Under the pieces are notes generated by a model. The model was given only the letters and a program-made list of their open reading frames with translations. It had not been told where the DNA came from and ran no database searches. DNA of 64,000 bases from Micromonospora coxensis (GTDB lineage: Bacteria > Actinomycetota > Actinomycetes > Mycobacteriales > Micromonosporaceae). The position numbers and the translations under genes are program-made. Positions 36,464-46,286 of this stretch are shown piece by piece. Every line of letters begins with the position of its first letter. The first letter of the stretch is position 1. The stretch lies in contig NZ_LT607753.1 in NCBI RefSeq assembly GCF_900090295.1, forward strand, positions 2,604,001 to 2,668,000, read 5' to 3'.

Positions 36464-38035
36464 TCAGTGGAAGAAGTGGCGGGTGCCGGTCAGGTACATC
36501 GTGACGCCGGCCTCCTTGCAGGCCGCGACGACCTCCTCGTCGCGGATCGACCCGCCGGGCTGCACGATCGCCTTGACGCCGGCCTCGATAAGGATCTTCG
36601 GACCGTCTGCGAACGGGAAGAACGCGTCGGAGGCGCAGACCGAGCCCCGGGCCCGCTCGGCACCGGCCCGGCTCACCGCGAGCTGCGCCGAGTCGACCCG
36701 GTTGACCTGGCCCATGCCGACGCCGACGGAGGCGCCGTCCTTGGCGAGCAGGATGGCGTTGCTCTTCACCGCGCGCACCGCGCGCCAGGCCAGGACGAGG
36801 TCGCGCAGGGTCGCCTCGTCGGCCGCCTCGCCGGTGGCGAGCCGCCAGTTGGCCGGGTCGTCGCCGGCGGCGTCGATCGCGTCGCGCGCCTGCACCAGCA
36901 CGCCGCCGGTGACCTGCCGCCACTCGGCCGGCAGCGGGGCGAAGGCCGGGGCGCGCAGCAGCCGGATGTTCTTCTTGCCCTGGAGGATCTCCACCGCGCC
37001 GTCGTCGTAGCCGGGCGCCACCACGACCTCGGTGAAGATCTCCGCGACCTGCCGGGCCATCTCGACGGAGACCGGCCGGTTCACCGCGATGACGCCGCCG
37101 AACGCCGACACCGGGTCGCAGTCGTGGGCCTTGCGGTGCGCCTCGGCGACGTCCGCGCCGACCGCGATGCCGCACGGGTTGGCGTGCTTGATGATCGCCA
37201 CCGCCGGCTCGTCGGGGAAGTCGTTCGCGGCCCGCCAGGCGGCGTCCGCGTCGACGTAGTTGTTGTAGGACATCTCCTTGCCGTGCAGCTGCTCGGCCTG
37301 GGCCAGGCCGGGCGGGCTGGACGGGTCGGCGTACACCGCGGCGCCCTGGTGCGGGTTCTCGCCGTAGCGCAGCACCGCCTGACGGCGCAGGGCGAGCCCG
37401 GCGAACTCCGGCCAGCCGTCCCCGGCCGGCGCGAGGGTGGTGGCGAACCACTCGGCGACGGCCACGTCGTAGTCGGCGATGTCGGCGAAGGCGCGGGCGG
37501 CCAGCGCCCGGCGCTGGGCCAGGGTGAAACCGCCCTCGGCGAGGGCGGCCAGCAGCGCCGGGTACGCCGCCGGGTCGGTCACCACCGCGACCGAGTCGTG
37601 GTTCTTGGCGGCGGCCCGCACCATGGCCGGCCCACCGATGTCGATCTGCTCGACGCACTCGTCCCGGCTCGCGCCGGAGGCGACGGTGGCCTGGAACGGG
37701 TAGAGGTTGGAGACCAGCAGGTCGATGCCGGCGATGCCGTGCTCGTCGAGCTGGGCGGCGTGCGAGTCCTTGCGCAGGTCGGCGAGGAGACCACCGTGGA
37801 TCTTCGGGTGCAGGGTCTTGACCCGGCCGTCGAGGATCTCCGGGAAGCCGGTCACCTGCTCCACCGGGGTCACCGGCACGCCCGCGCCGGAGATCGTCGA
37901 CGCGGTGCTGCCGGTCGAGACGATCTCCACCCCCGCCTCGTGCAGCGCCCGGGCCAGGTCGACCAGGCCGCTCTTGTCGTAGACGCTGACCAGCGCGCGC
38001 CGGATCGGGCGACGTGCGTCCTCAGTGCTGCTCAT
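36464..38035 (-). CDS. purH: Bifunctional AICAR formyltransferase/IMP cyclohydrolase
   Basis: 523 residues from ATG 38035 ([20 protein letters not shown]); the longer open frame upstream covers the intercistronic repeat and is not coding. The N-terminal MGS-like IMP cyclohydrolase domain includes [20 protein letters not shown] and STGSTASTI; the C-terminal AICARFT domain has [11 protein letters not shown] (catalytic Lys-His). It performs the last two steps of purine synthesis using 10-formyl-THF. Follows purN in one operon with a 76-bp gap. Confidence 0.95.
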   Translation of the reverse strand: MSSTEDARRPIRRALVSVYDKSGLVDLARALHEAGVEIVSTGSTASTISGAGVPVTPVEQVTGFPEILDGRVKTLHPKIHGGLLADLRKDSHAAQLDEHGIAGIDLLVSNLYPFQATVASGASRDECVEQIDIGGPAMVRAAAKNHDSVAVVTDPAAYPALLAALAEGGFTLAQRRALAARAFADIADYDVAVAEWFATTLAPAGDGWPEFAGLALRRQAVLRYGENPHQGAAVYADPSSPPGLAQAEQLHGKEMSYNNYVDADAAWRAANDFPDEPAVAIIKHANPCGIAVGADVAEAHRKAHDCDPVSAFGGVIAVNRPVSVEMARQVAEIFTEVVVAPGYDDGAVEILQGKKNIRLLRAPAFAPLPAEWRQVTGGVLVQARDAIDAAGDDPANWRLATGEAADEATLRDLVLAWRAVRAVKSNAILLAKDGASVGVGMGQVNRVDSAQLAVSRAGAERARGSVCASDAFFPFADGPKILIEAGVKAIVQPGGSIRDEEVVAACKEAGVTMYLTGTRHFFH

Positions 38036-38041
38036 GCCGCC

Positions 38042-38111
38042 CCCTCGCTTCGCTCGGCGCCGGCATGAGGCACCACCACGCTGTACCGACGGTTCGCTCG
38101 CTGACGCTCGC
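38042..38111 (-). repeat. Intercistronic repeat between purN and purH
   Basis: On the minus strand it reads GTGAGCGAGCGTCAGCGAGC near purN and GCCGGCGCCGAGCGAAGCGA before purH. It belongs to the same GAGCGAAGCGAG-type family as the elements at 17736, 33047, 34035 and 61833, though this copy is more divergent. Confidence 0.5.
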
Positions 38112-38732
38112 TCACGGAACGGTGACCTTCCTTCCGGTGATCGTCCAACCTTCACGGACCAGGCGCCCTACCTGCTCGACGAGCTGGCGGCGCTCGGCTT
38201 CCTTGATGCGCTCGGTGAGCGTCTCCTCGTCGTCGTCGTCACGCACCGGCACGGCGACCTGCGCGACGATCGGCCCGGTGTCCATCCCGGCGTCGACGAA
38301 GAAGAGGGTGGCCCCGGTGAGCTTGACGCCGTAGGCGAGCGCGTCGCGGGGACCGTGGATGCCGGGGAACGCCGGCAGCAGGGTGTTGTGCGTGTTCAGG
38401 TAGCGGTCGCCGAACGCGGCGAGGAAGTGCGGCCCGACCAGCTTCAGGAACCCCGCCGAGATGACCAGGTCGGGCCGGTGCTCCGCGACGTGCGCGGTCA
38501 ACGCCTTGTCCCAGTCCTCGCGGGTGGGATGGTCCTTCACCCGGTCGACGAAGGTAGGCACCCCGGCGGCGGCGGCCCGGTCCAGACCGGCGATCCCGTC
38601 CCGGTCGGCGCCGACGGCGACCACCTTCGCCCCGTACCCGGGGTCGGCGGTCGCGTCCAGCAACGCCTGGAGGTTGCTGCCGGATCCGGAGACGAGGACG
38701 ACGAGGCGGGCGACGGACGCAGGCTCGGTCAC
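38112..38732 (-). CDS. purN: Phosphoribosylglycinamide formyltransferase
   Basis: 206 residues from GTG 38732. [18 protein letters not shown] is the phosphoribosyl-binding N-terminus, [10 protein letters not shown] and [15 protein letters not shown] contain the catalytic Asn and His, and [14 protein letters not shown] the catalytic Asp. Transfers a formyl group from 10-formyl-THF to GAR. First gene of the purN-purH operon; the neighbouring PerM-like gene is conserved beside purN in mycobacteria. Confidence 0.95.
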   Translation of the reverse strand: MTEPASVARLVVLVSGSGSNLQALLDATADPGYGAKVVAVGADRDGIAGLDRAAAAGVPTFVDRVKDHPTREDWDKALTAHVAEHRPDLVISAGFLKLVGPHFLAAFGDRYLNTHNTLLPAFPGIHGPRDALAYGVKLTGATLFFVDAGMDTGPIVAQVAVPVRDDDDEETLTERIKEAERRQLVEQVGRLVREGWTITGRKVTVP

Positions 38733-38915
38733 CGGGCCACCCTATCGGGCAGGTCGGAACGCCCAGCGATCGGGCAGCGGCGATTCGGGTGATCACGCGG
38801 GTCGCACGTTCGCGATACGCTGCCCGTCGCCCGGTGACCGGCGCACGCCGTCACCGCACCCTTCAGAAATGATCAGGCACGGTCACCGTGCCGACGAACG
38901 AGGAGCACGTAGACC

Positions 38916-39221
38916 ATGCAGCCCGGTTACCCGAACCCCGCCCAGCCCGAGCCGATCAACAACAACATGACGATGTCCATCGTCGCCATCTTCTTCTTCT
39001 GGCCGCTGGCCATCCCCGCCATCATCAACGCCTCGAAGGTCAACCCGCTGCTGCAGCAGGGCGACTACGCGGGCGCGCAGGCGGCCGCCGCCGAGTCGAA
39101 GAAGTGGTCCAAGTGGGCCATCATCATCGGTTGTGTCTGGCTCGCCATCGTCCTGGTGTGCTGCCTCGCCGGTGGCCTGGCCGGCATGGTGGGCGGCACC
39201 GCCGACACGAGCAGCTACTGA
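38916..39221 (+). CDS. CD225/dispanin-family small membrane protein
   Basis: 101 residues. A Pro/Asn-rich N-terminus, a re-entrant or first hydrophobic segment MTMSIVAIFFFWPLAIPAII, the loop NASKVNPLLQQGDYAGAQAA and a second helix (AIIIGCVWLAIVLVCCLAGG). This two-helix order with an A-x-x-x-A-x-x-K-W loop is that of CD225/dispanin proteins. Bacterial members have no assigned function. It is followed 28 bp later by the DUF4190 gene with a similar MQPG start, so the two form a likely operon of membrane proteins. Confidence 0.8.
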   Translation: MQPGYPNPAQPEPINNNMTMSIVAIFFFWPLAIPAIINASKVNPLLQQGDYAGAQAAAAESKKWSKWAIIIGCVWLAIVLVCCLAGGLAGMVGGTADTSSY

Positions 39222-39248
39222 CGATCACCGACTGAGGAGCATCGCGAC

Positions 39249-39857
39249 ATGCAGCCCGGACACCCCGGTCAGGACCCGTACGGCCAGCAGCCCTCGCACG
39301 ACCCGTACGGCCAGCCCGGCCAGGGCCAGCCGTACGGGCAGCAGCCGGACCCGTACGCCCAGCCGCCGCAGGCGCCGTACGGGCAGCAGCCCCACGACCC
39401 GTACGCCGCACCGCAGGCCCCGTACGGGCAGCAGCCCACCTCGGGCCAGCCGTACGGCCAGCCGGTGTCGGGGGACCCGTACGCGCCGACCTCCGGGCAG
39501 CCCTACGGCCAGCCGTACCAGGACCCGTACGCGCAGCAGCAGCCCTACGGCGCGCCGACCTACCCGAACGCCGGGTACCCGCAGGCGGGGGGTCAGCAGA
39601 ACACGCTGGGCCTGGTGTCGATGATCCTCGGCATCGCCGCGATCCCGATGCTCTGCTGCTTCTTCGTGGGCATCCCGCTGGGCATCGCCGCCGTGGTCAC
39701 CGGATGGCTGGGCAAGCAGAAGGCCGACCAGGGGCTGGCCAGCAACGGCGGGCAGGCCAAGGCCGGCCTGATCTGCGGTGCGGTCGCCATCGGGCTGGGC
39801 CTCCTGCTGATCGTCCTCAACGTCGTGGCCAACGTCGCCCTGCCGACGCAGCCCTGA
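39249..39857 (+). CDS. DUF4190 membrane protein with YGQ-rich N-terminal repeats
   Basis: 202 residues. Residues 1-118 are low complexity, made of variations of DPYGQQP and APYGQQP, rich in Gln, Pro, Tyr and Gly; such segments are disordered and prone to self-association. Residues 120-200 are a DUF4190 domain with two helices (SMILGIAAIPMLCCFFVGIP and GAVAIGLGLLLIVLNVVANV) around KQKADQGLASNGGQAKAGLI. Function unknown. It shares the MQPG start and operon with the CD225 gene, and a terminator follows. Confidence 0.8.
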   Translation: MQPGHPGQDPYGQQPSHDPYGQPGQGQPYGQQPDPYAQPPQAPYGQQPHDPYAAPQAPYGQQPTSGQPYGQPVSGDPYAPTSGQPYGQPYQDPYAQQQPYGAPTYPNAGYPQAGGQQNTLGLVSMILGIAAIPMLCCFFVGIPLGIAAVVTGWLGKQKADQGLASNGGQAKAGLICGAVAIGLGLLLIVLNVVANVALPTQP

Positions 39858-39870
39858 CGACGCGACAGCG

Positions 39871-39902
39871 AAGGGGCGTCCCGGTCCACCGGGGCGCCCC
39901 TT
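39871..39902 (+). terminator. Terminator hairpin after the DUF4190 gene
   Basis: AAGGGGCG and CGCCCCTT with inner CCCGG/CCGGG form a stem of 13 bp with one mismatch, 13 bp after the stop codon. Confidence 0.7.
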
Positions 39903-40008
39903 CCGCCGTCCGGACGCAGGACGGGCCCGGCCCAGACCCCTGCCGGGAGGCAGGCCGGCACCGCGAAGATCAGGTCCGCAGGCCGGACCCGGCCGGGCGC
40001 GGACCGGG

Positions 40009-41301
40009 TCAGGGGCGTGACGCCGGGCGGGCCAGGACCTTGCCGGCCGCCGCCCCGAGCAGCGCGCCGACCGCCACCACCGCGGTGGCCACCAGCCCCA
40101 CCTGCCAGGGCACCGGCCCGATCTCGGCCAACCGGCCACCACCGAGCGGACCGCCGGAGGCCGCGGCGGCGAGGCCGGCGAGCAGACCGACCACCGGCCC
40201 GGCGAGCGCCGCCGGCCCGAGCAGCGCCGGCCAGCCGGGCTCGGCCCGGTCGTCGGCCGCCGGGCGCAGCAGCCGGCGCGAGAGCAGCCAGCCGGCGGCC
40301 ATCCCGGCCAGTACCGGCACCGCGAGCAGGGCCGCGCCGAGCCCGTCGACCGGGCCGCTGGGCAGGCCGGCGAGCAGGGGTACGGCCGGCAGCGCGCCCA
40401 CCGTCACCTCGCTGGTGCGGATCGCCGTGCCGGTGCCGACGGCGAACCCGGGACCGAGGAGGTAGGCGGTCGACCAGACCGTGGCGTTGGGCGCGTAGGC
40501 GAGGCTGACCAGGGTGATCCCGGCCTGCCCGGCCACCCCGGTGCGGTACGCCCCGATCATGTCGGCGGCGTCGCCCCCGCCGGTCGCCACCGCCAGCCCG
40601 GCCGCCCCGGCGCCCGCCCCGAACAGCAGCAGCCCGGCCACCAGCCCGGTACGCACACCGTCGCGCAGCACCGCCGGCGCGCGCTCGGCCAGCAGACCGG
40701 CGACACCGGTGGTGCGTACCGACCCGACCAGCGCGGCCAACGTGCCGAAGACGGCGTACGTGAGCCCGGCGCGGACCGGGGAGACGCTCAGCCCACCCGT
40801 GCCGACCAGCACCGCGGCGAGGACGCCGAGCAGCGCGTACCCGATGCCGACCGCGCCCGCGGCGGTGAGCGCCTGCCGGGGCGAGCGTCCCCCGCGCGCG
40901 CCCATGGCCCGGCTGGTGTGCACCCCCGCCCGGGTCAACCGCCAGAGCACCAGCGCCGAGAGCGCCAGCGGGACGAGACCGAGCGGGCCGGCCTCGGTGC
41001 GCAGCGGCACGCCGTGGCCGAGCAGCCAGCCGGCCAGCCCGACGCGCAGCGCGCCGGTGACGGAGGCGGCGTCCTCGCTGAGCTGGGCCAACCCCAGCAC
41101 CAGGGCGACCGGCAGGTACGACGTGAGCGCCGCCCAGCCGGCGGCGAACACGGCGGCGACGGCGAGCGGCGCCCGACTCCGCGACGACTCGGACCGGCGG
41201 GGAGCGGGCACCCGGGAACCCGACGCCGGCCGGCCGGGCGGACGGGCGTCGGCGCGGACGCCGGCGGGACGGCGGGGCTGATCAGGGGTGACCGAGGACA
41301 T
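40009..41301 (-). CDS. PerM-like multi-pass membrane protein (DUF6350)
   Basis: 430 residues with a 45-residue Arg/Pro-rich cytosolic N-terminus and about ten hydrophobic segments, from LAVAAVFAAGWAALTSYLPV to VGLVATAVVAVGALLGAAAG. A conserved-looking region is GVAGQAGITLVSLAYAPNAT followed by VWSTAYLLGPGF. The family and the position next to purN correspond to mycobacterial PerM (Rv0955), linked to cell division under stress; the family call rests on this composition and synteny. Single gene, divergent from the small membrane gene at 41458. Confidence 0.75.
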   Translation of the reverse strand: MSSVTPDQPRRPAGVRADARPPGRPASGSRVPAPRRSESSRSRAPLAVAAVFAAGWAALTSYLPVALVLGLAQLSEDAASVTGALRVGLAGWLLGHGVPLRTEAGPLGLVPLALSALVLWRLTRAGVHTSRAMGARGGRSPRQALTAAGAVGIGYALLGVLAAVLVGTGGLSVSPVRAGLTYAVFGTLAALVGSVRTTGVAGLLAERAPAVLRDGVRTGLVAGLLLFGAGAGAAGLAVATGGGDAADMIGAYRTGVAGQAGITLVSLAYAPNATVWSTAYLLGPGFAVGTGTAIRTSEVTVGALPAVPLLAGLPSGPVDGLGAALLAVPVLAGMAAGWLLSRRLLRPAADDRAEPGWPALLGPAALAGPVVGLLAGLAAAASGGPLGGGRLAEIGPVPWQVGLVATAVVAVGALLGAAAGKVLARPASRP

Positions 41302-41457
41302 CGGGTCTACTCTGGCACGCCGCGCGGGCGACGGCTGCCCGGCGGGGCCGCCCGGTGGCGGCGAGTTCCCCGATCCGCCGGTCCCCGGGCCTCGATCCGG
41401 TTTAGCCTCGGCGCAGGACGCGACCGACGTCGCGGCACCGAGCGCTGGGAGGCAGCC

Positions 41458-41724
41458 GTGACCGCTCCGTACCCGCCGCCCCCGCCGCCACCCGCGGCCG
41501 GGAAGGACCGCACCACCCTGTGGGGCGTCCTCGGCATCGTCCTCGGGCTGATCTGCTGCGGCATCCTGGGCATCATCTTCGGCTACCTGTCGATCCGGGA
41601 CGCGAAGCGGTACGGCCAGTCGCCGCTGCTCGGCTACCTGGCCATCGCCTTCGGCGTGCTCAACATCATCGGCACCGCGATCTGGCGGGCCAGCGGGACG
41701 TACCCGCTCTGGAACGACAACTGA
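41458..41724 (+). CDS. Small DUF4190-like membrane protein
   Basis: 88 residues from GTG 41458, preceded by GGGAGG at 41447-41452; longer open frames upstream run antisense to the PerM-like gene. After TAPYPPPPPPPAAG come two membrane helices (LWGVLGIVLGLICCGILGII and LLGYLAIAFGVLNIIGTAIW) around YLSIRDAKRYGQSP. The arrangement is like the C-terminal domain of the gene at 39249, with a much shorter proline-rich head. Function unknown. Confidence 0.75.
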   Translation: MTAPYPPPPPPPAAGKDRTTLWGVLGIVLGLICCGILGIIFGYLSIRDAKRYGQSPLLGYLAIAFGVLNIIGTAIWRASGTYPLWNDN

Positions 41725-41760
41725 GGGGGCCGACCGTCGCCGGTCGACCCCCTCGATGTT

Positions 41761-41910
41761 CCACCCGCCCGCTCGGCGGCCGACTGCGTGTCCTCCGGCC
41801 GCTCGGCGGTCGGGGCGGTGCCTGATCCGGCCGCTCAGCGGCCGGCGGTATCCCTAACGGCAGTTCAGCGGCCGACCGTGCCTCATCCGGCCGCTCAGCG
41901 GCCGGACATG
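41761..41910. repeat. Five tandem 30-bp repeats spreading from the sucD stop codon
   Basis: Units start near 41761, 41791, 41821, 41851 and 41881. Each holds a copy of the dyad CCGGCCGCTCAGCGGCCGG, perfect at 41827-41845 and 41887-41905 and decayed in the others. The last unit contains the sucD codons for S-G-R and the stop. The repeats can fold as successive hairpins and probably terminate sucD transcription. Confidence 0.75.
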
Positions 41911-42782
41911 ATCTCCCGCATCAGCTTGGCGGTCTCGGTCGGGGTCTTGCCGACCTTGACGCCGACGGCCTCCAGCGCCTCCTTCTTCGCCTCGGCGGTG
42001 CCCGCCGAGCCGGAGATGATCGCGCCGGCGTGCCCCATGGTCTTGCCGGGGGGCGCGGTGAAGCCGGCGATGTAGCCGACCACCGGCTTGGTGACGTTGG
42101 CCTTGATGAACTCGGCGGCCCGCTCCTCGGCGTCGCCGCCGATCTCACCGATCATCACGATGGCGTCGGTCTCCGGGTCGGCCTCGAACGCGGCGAGGGC
42201 GTCGATGTGGGTGGTCCCGATGATCGGGTCACCGCCGATGCCCACGCAGGTCGAGAAGCCGATGTCCCGCAGCTCGTACATCATCTGGTAGGTCAGCGTG
42301 CCGCTCTTGCTGACCAGGCCGATCCGGCCGGTGCCGGTGATGTCGGCCGGGATGATGCCGGCGTTGGACGCGCCCGGCGAGGCGATGCCGGGGCAGTTCG
42401 GGCCGATGATCCGGGTCTTGGCGCCCTTGCTCACGTTGTACGCCCAGAAGGCGGCGGTGTCGTGCACCGGGACGCCCTCGGTGATCACCACGGCCAGCGG
42501 GATCTCGGCGTCGATCGCCTCGACCACCGCGCCCTTGGTGAACTGCGGCGGCACGAAGATGACGGTGACGTCGGCCCCGGTCTCCTTCATCGCGTCCGCG
42601 ACGGAGGCGAAGACGGGCAGCTCGGCGCCGTCGAAGTCGACGGTCGTGCCCGCCTTGCGCGGGTTGACGCCACCGACGACGTTGGTGCCCGCGGCGAGCA
42701 TCCGCCGGGTGTGCTTCATGCCCTCGGAACCGGTCATCCCCTGGACGATGACCTTCGACTCCTTGGTCAGCCAGATAGCCAT
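41895..42782 (-). CDS. sucD: Succinyl-CoA synthetase alpha subunit
   Basis: 295 residues. CoA-binding N-terminal domain ([20 protein letters not shown]), the [13 protein letters not shown] loop, and the phosphohistidine motif [20 protein letters not shown]. With SucC it interconverts succinyl-CoA and succinate with nucleotide triphosphate formation. Starts 2 bp after the sucC stop, so the two are coupled. The 3' end overlaps the first of five 30-bp repeats. Confidence 0.96.
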   Translation of the reverse strand: MAIWLTKESKVIVQGMTGSEGMKHTRRMLAAGTNVVGGVNPRKAGTTVDFDGAELPVFASVADAMKETGADVTVIFVPPQFTKGAVVEAIDAEIPLAVVITEGVPVHDTAAFWAYNVSKGAKTRIIGPNCPGIASPGASNAGIIPADITGTGRIGLVSKSGTLTYQMMYELRDIGFSTCVGIGGDPIIGTTHIDALAAFEADPETDAIVMIGEIGGDAEERAAEFIKANVTKPVVGYIAGFTAPPGKTMGHAGAIISGSAGTAEAKKEALEAVGVKVGKTPTETAKLMREIMSGR

Positions 42783-42784
42783 GA

Positions 42785-43963
42785 TCAGACCCCCGCCGCC
42801 GCCAGCTCGGCGGCCTTCTCGGCCGCGCCGTCCATGGTGTCGACCCGCTGGATCAGCGGGTTGTTCGCGCCGTCGAGGATCGCCCGACCGGCCTCGGCGT
42901 TGTTGCCGTCGAGGCGGACGACCAGCGGCTTGGTGGCCTTCTCGCCACGCTGCTCCAGCAGGGCCAGCGCCTGGACGATGCCGTTGGCGACGGCGTCGCA
43001 GGCGGTGATGCCGCCGAAGACGTTGACGAAGACGCTCTTCACCGACGGGTCGGAGAGCACGATCTCCAGGCCGTTCGCCATCACCTCGGCGCTCGCGCCG
43101 CCGCCGATGTCGAGGAAGTTGGCCGGCTTGACGCCGCCGTGCCGCTCGCCCGCGTACGCGACCACGTCGAGCGTCGACATGACCAGGCCCGCGCCGTTGC
43201 CGATGATGCCGACCTCGCCGTCGAGCTTGACGTAGTTGAGGTCCTTCTCCTTGGCGGCCTGCTCCAGCGGGTCCACGGTGGCCTGGTCGACCAGGGCCTC
43301 GTGGTCCGGGTGCCGGAAGCCGGCGTTCTCGTCGAGGCTGATCTTGGCGTCGAGCAGCAGCAGCTTGCCCTCGCCCGTCTTGGCCAGCGGGTTCACCTCG
43401 ACCAGCGTGGCGTCCTCGGCGACGAACGCCTTCCACAGACCCACCGCGATGTCGACGACCTGGTCGGCGACCTCGGCCGGGAAGTTGGCGGCCTCGACGA
43501 TCTCCCGGGCCTTGGCCTCGTCGACGCCCTCGACGGCGTCGATCGGGGCCTTGACGACCTTGTCCGGGGTCTCGGCGGCGACCTGCTCGATGTCCATACC
43601 GCCGGCGACGCTGGCGATGCAGAGGAAGGTGCGGTTCGCCCGGTCGAGCAGGTACGAGAAGTAGTACTCCTCGGCCACGTCCGCGGTCACGGTGATCATG
43701 ACCTTGTGGACGGTGTGACCCTTGATGTCCATGCCGAGGATGTCGGTGGCGCGGGCCACCGTCTCCTCCGCGCCCTCGGCCAGCTTGACGCCACCGGCCT
43801 TGCCTCGGCCGCCGACCTTCACCTGCGCCTTGACGACCACCCGACCGCCGAGGCGTTCGGCGATCGCGCGGGCCTCCTCCGGGGTAGTGGCGACGCCGCC
43901 GGCGAGCACGGGCAAGCCGTGCCGCTCGAACAGGTCCCGCCCCTGGTACTCGTACAGGTCCAC
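42785..43963 (-). CDS. sucC: Succinyl-CoA synthetase beta subunit
   Basis: 392 residues from GTG 43963 ([20 protein letters not shown]), the family's usual start; the longer frame upstream is not coding. The ATP-grasp domain includes [20 protein letters not shown] and [20 protein letters not shown]; the C-terminal domain [14 protein letters not shown] and [20 protein letters not shown]. First gene of the sucC-sucD operon. A promoter-like pair lies about 105 bp upstream. Confidence 0.96.
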   Translation of the reverse strand: MDLYEYQGRDLFERHGLPVLAGGVATTPEEARAIAERLGGRVVVKAQVKVGGRGKAGGVKLAEGAEETVARATDILGMDIKGHTVHKVMITVTADVAEEYYFSYLLDRANRTFLCIASVAGGMDIEQVAAETPDKVVKAPIDAVEGVDEAKAREIVEAANFPAEVADQVVDIAVGLWKAFVAEDATLVEVNPLAKTGEGKLLLLDAKISLDENAGFRHPDHEALVDQATVDPLEQAAKEKDLNYVKLDGEVGIIGNGAGLVMSTLDVVAYAGERHGGVKPANFLDIGGGASAEVMANGLEIVLSDPSVKSVFVNVFGGITACDAVANGIVQALALLEQRGEKATKPLVVRLDGNNAEAGRAILDGANNPLIQRVDTMDGAAEKAAELAAAGV

Positions 43964-44067
43964 GATTGCGCGTCCCGTCCCGTCTCCGCGGCGCGCCGTC
44001 GCGCCGCCACCAGCGTTGTGGAAACTCCTTCGACGCCTGTCATCAGTTGAAACAGGCCGTCGGCCGC

Positions 44068-44095
44068 AGCCTAGCGAGACAGCCACCGCCGGCAA
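44068..44095 (-). promoter_or_regulatory. Possible sucC promoter
   Basis: On the minus strand TTGCCG (44095-44090) and TAGGCT (44073-44068) are separated by 16 bp, about 105 bp before the sucC start. The rest of the 43964-44518 gap has no gene, only the terminator at 44409. Confidence 0.4.
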
Positions 44096-44408
44096 CCGAG
44101 CGGGTGCGTGGTGTGCGGTAATGCACAGCGCGCCGCAGGCGACTCGCCGGTGGGAACGACCCCGCCCGGAGGGCCCCGGAAGATCCCGGAAAAGTGGCGT
44201 AACCCCCTGGTGGGGGCGTCGTTGAGTCTGATGTCGGAGCGCTGATCGAGCGCGGCGACGGGAGCGGCCGATGCCCTGTCGGTCGAGGGGTGGCGGCGGG
44301 GCATCGTGCATAGAAGGGCCGGGCGTGTGAGGGGTGCGTCCGGCCCTTCCCCCGTGCCCGGGTTCCGGCTCCGTCTCCCGTCGACGACCACCCGGCCTCC
44401 CCGAAGCA

Positions 44409-44450
44409 GCGATGCGGCGGTGTCCCGGGAGCGGGACACCGCCGCATCGC
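44409..44450 (-). terminator. Terminator hairpin after the B12-binding gene
   Basis: GCGATGCGGCGGTGTCCC and its exact complement form an 18-bp stem with a 6-nt loop, about 70 bp beyond the stop of the minus-strand B12-binding gene. Confidence 0.75.
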
Positions 44451-44518
44451 GACGAGGTGGGTCACCCGGCGCGCCGGCCGCCAGCGGCAGCCGGCCCGGG
44501 GACGTGCGGACGCAGCCG

Positions 44519-44923
44519 TCAGGCGACGGACTGGGCGACGTTCCCCCGGACCCACTCGACGATCGACTGGGTGGTCGCGCCGGGGGTGAAGATTTTCGCC
44601 ACGCCGAGCTGCTCCAGCTCGGGGATGTCGGCGTCGGGGATGATGCCGCCGCCGAAGACGACGATGTCCCGGGCGTCCCGCTCGGCGAGCAGCTCCAGCA
44701 CCCGACGGAAGAGGGTCATGTGCGCCCCGGAGAGCACGGAGAGGCCGACCGCGTCGGCGTCCTCCTGGATGGCGGTCTCCACGATCTGCTCCGGCGTCTG
44801 GTGCAGGCCGGTGTAGATGACCTCCATGCCGGCGTCGCGGAGGGCGCGCGCGACGACCTTGGCGCCGCGGTCGTGGCCGTCCAGCCCCGGCTTCGCGACG
44901 ACGACCCGGATACGAGAGCTCAT
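44519..44923 (-). CDS. Stand-alone cobalamin (B12)-binding protein, methylmalonyl-CoA mutase C-domain type
   Basis: 134 residues from ATG 44923. The cobalamin motif [20 protein letters not shown] (D-x-H-x-x-G, His as lower Co ligand), GLSVLSGAH (S-x-L) and [11 protein letters not shown] (GG) are all present, giving a complete B12-binding Rossmann domain. Mutases of this type normally carry the domain fused to the catalytic barrel or encoded next to it; no such gene is adjacent. It may serve a mutase encoded elsewhere. Its proximity to sucC/sucD, which handle succinyl-CoA, is suggestive only. Confidence 0.88.
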   Translation of the reverse strand: MSSRIRVVVAKPGLDGHDRGAKVVARALRDAGMEVIYTGLHQTPEQIVETAIQEDADAVGLSVLSGAHMTLFRRVLELLAERDARDIVVFGGGIIPDADIPELEQLGVAKIFTPGATTQSIVEWVRGNVAQSVA

Positions 44924-45308
44924 CAGCGCACACCTTTCACGGGCTTGGCGGCTATCACCTGAACGAACGGTAACCGACGGGGCCAGGGCGGGAAATCCGG
45001 GCCGCACCCCTATCGTCCACCGGCCCCGCCGGGAAGCCGGACGCCTCCGCCGTTCGGTCACTGTCCGCGACGAACGGGCAGTTAGCGGGACAGCCGTACG
45101 GCGGCTGGAGCTATGACATTGGTGGACGGAAAGGGACAGAAAGACTCACCGGTTCGGCGCTTCCGCTTGTGACGGGGGCGGTGGAGGGCTACCGTGTCCA
45201 CGGTTGTCATCAGGTCCACGGACGGGTGACGACGCGACCAACGGACGTTCGACGGAACCCGCCGGACGGCCGGAGGTGGCATCGGATCCCCGACAACGGA
45301 GGGTATGC

Positions 45309-46024
45309 GTGCGCCAGCGCCTGTCGTCTGAGCCCGATAGATATCGCGGCCGCCGCCGCGTACCCACCCCCCGCGGAGCCGTTACGCCGCGGTCGTCACC
45401 ACCGCGTTCGTGGGAGCCGGAATCGTCGCGCTCGGCGCGGGCGCCCTCCCCGACAGCAAGACGGTCAGCCCCTCGGTCCTCGACGAGCTCAAGCAGGCGT
45501 CGATCACCAGCCAGGACGCGGCGGCCCGTGCCGACGCCGCTGACCGCGCCTCCCGGGACACCGCCCGGGACTCCCAGGTCAGCGCCACCGAGCAGGACCC
45601 GTGGCTGCTCCCCCTGCAGGGCTACGACTTCAACTCCCCGTACGGGATGCGCTGGGGCAAGCTGCACACCGGCATCGACCTGGTCGCGCCGGAGGGCACC
45701 CCCTACGTCGCCATCCACTCCGGCACGGTCACCAAGGCCGGCTGGTTCGGCGGGTACGGCTACGCGGTGATCGTCCAGCACGCCGACGGCAGCGAGGCCA
45801 TCTACGGCCACTCCTCCTCGGTCAGCGTCCGGGAGGGTCAGCAGGTCAAGGCGGGCGACCAGCTCGGCCTGGTGGGCAACACCGGCCACTCCTACGGCTC
45901 CCACCTGCACCTGGAGATCCATGTCAAGGGCGAGCCGCTGGACCCGGTGCCGTGGCTCCAGGAGCGCGGAGTGGACATCAAGCTGCAAGTCGAGGCGTAC
46001 TACAGCGAGGTAGCGGCTTCCTGA
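45309..46024 (+). CDS. M23 peptidase (LytM-type) with an apparent frameshift in the signal peptide region
   Basis: The frame from GTG 45309 has a good GGAGGG site (45298-45303) and encodes RQRLSSEPDRYRGRRRVPTP; it then leaves the coding path. The frame that encodes the rest (RYAAVVTTAFVGAGIVALGA signal helix, then the peptidase) has no start until GTG 45410, which lacks a ribosome site and cuts the helix. One extra C in the C6 run at 45367-45372 would join them. The M23 domain (about residues 100-200 of the joined protein) shows HTGIDLVAPEGTPY, IYGHSS and HLHLEIH, so all zinc ligands remain. The product would cut peptidoglycan cross-bridges outside the cell. Orthologous position to Rv0950c. 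Confidence 0.75.
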
Positions 46025-46043
46025 CGCTCCGTATCGCCCGTTG

Positions 46044-46075
46044 ACCGCCCGGATCGCTCGATCCGGGCGGTTTCT
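46044..46075 (+). terminator. Intrinsic terminator after the first M23 peptidase
   Basis: ACCGCCCGGATCG and CGATCCGGGCGGT form a perfect 13-bp stem with a 2-nt spacer, followed by TTCT, 20 bp after the stop codon. The following 210 bp before the next gene show no other feature I can support. Confidence 0.8.
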
Positions 46076-46286
46076 CGTGCGCCGAAGTCTGCTACGTCAC
46101 ACCGGCGAGTGTGACCGACACCACCGGCACACAAGATCACAGAACCGCGCAATCTCCACCGGAGAGGCACGAAGGCGGCGAGATGCGCCGGCCCGCTCGG
46201 GTCACCCACTGGTGCCGGTACCCGCCACGGACCCGGCCTACACCCAGGATGGGCAGGTCCCGCCCCCGAGTGTGTGAAGGTCCGAC

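Noticed and set aside
45061..45308. Possible c-di-AMP (ydaO-type) riboswitch before the M23 peptidase
   Set aside because: Such riboswitches often control cell-wall peptidases in actinobacteria, but I could not find the conserved core segments in this leader or in the one at 46072-46286.
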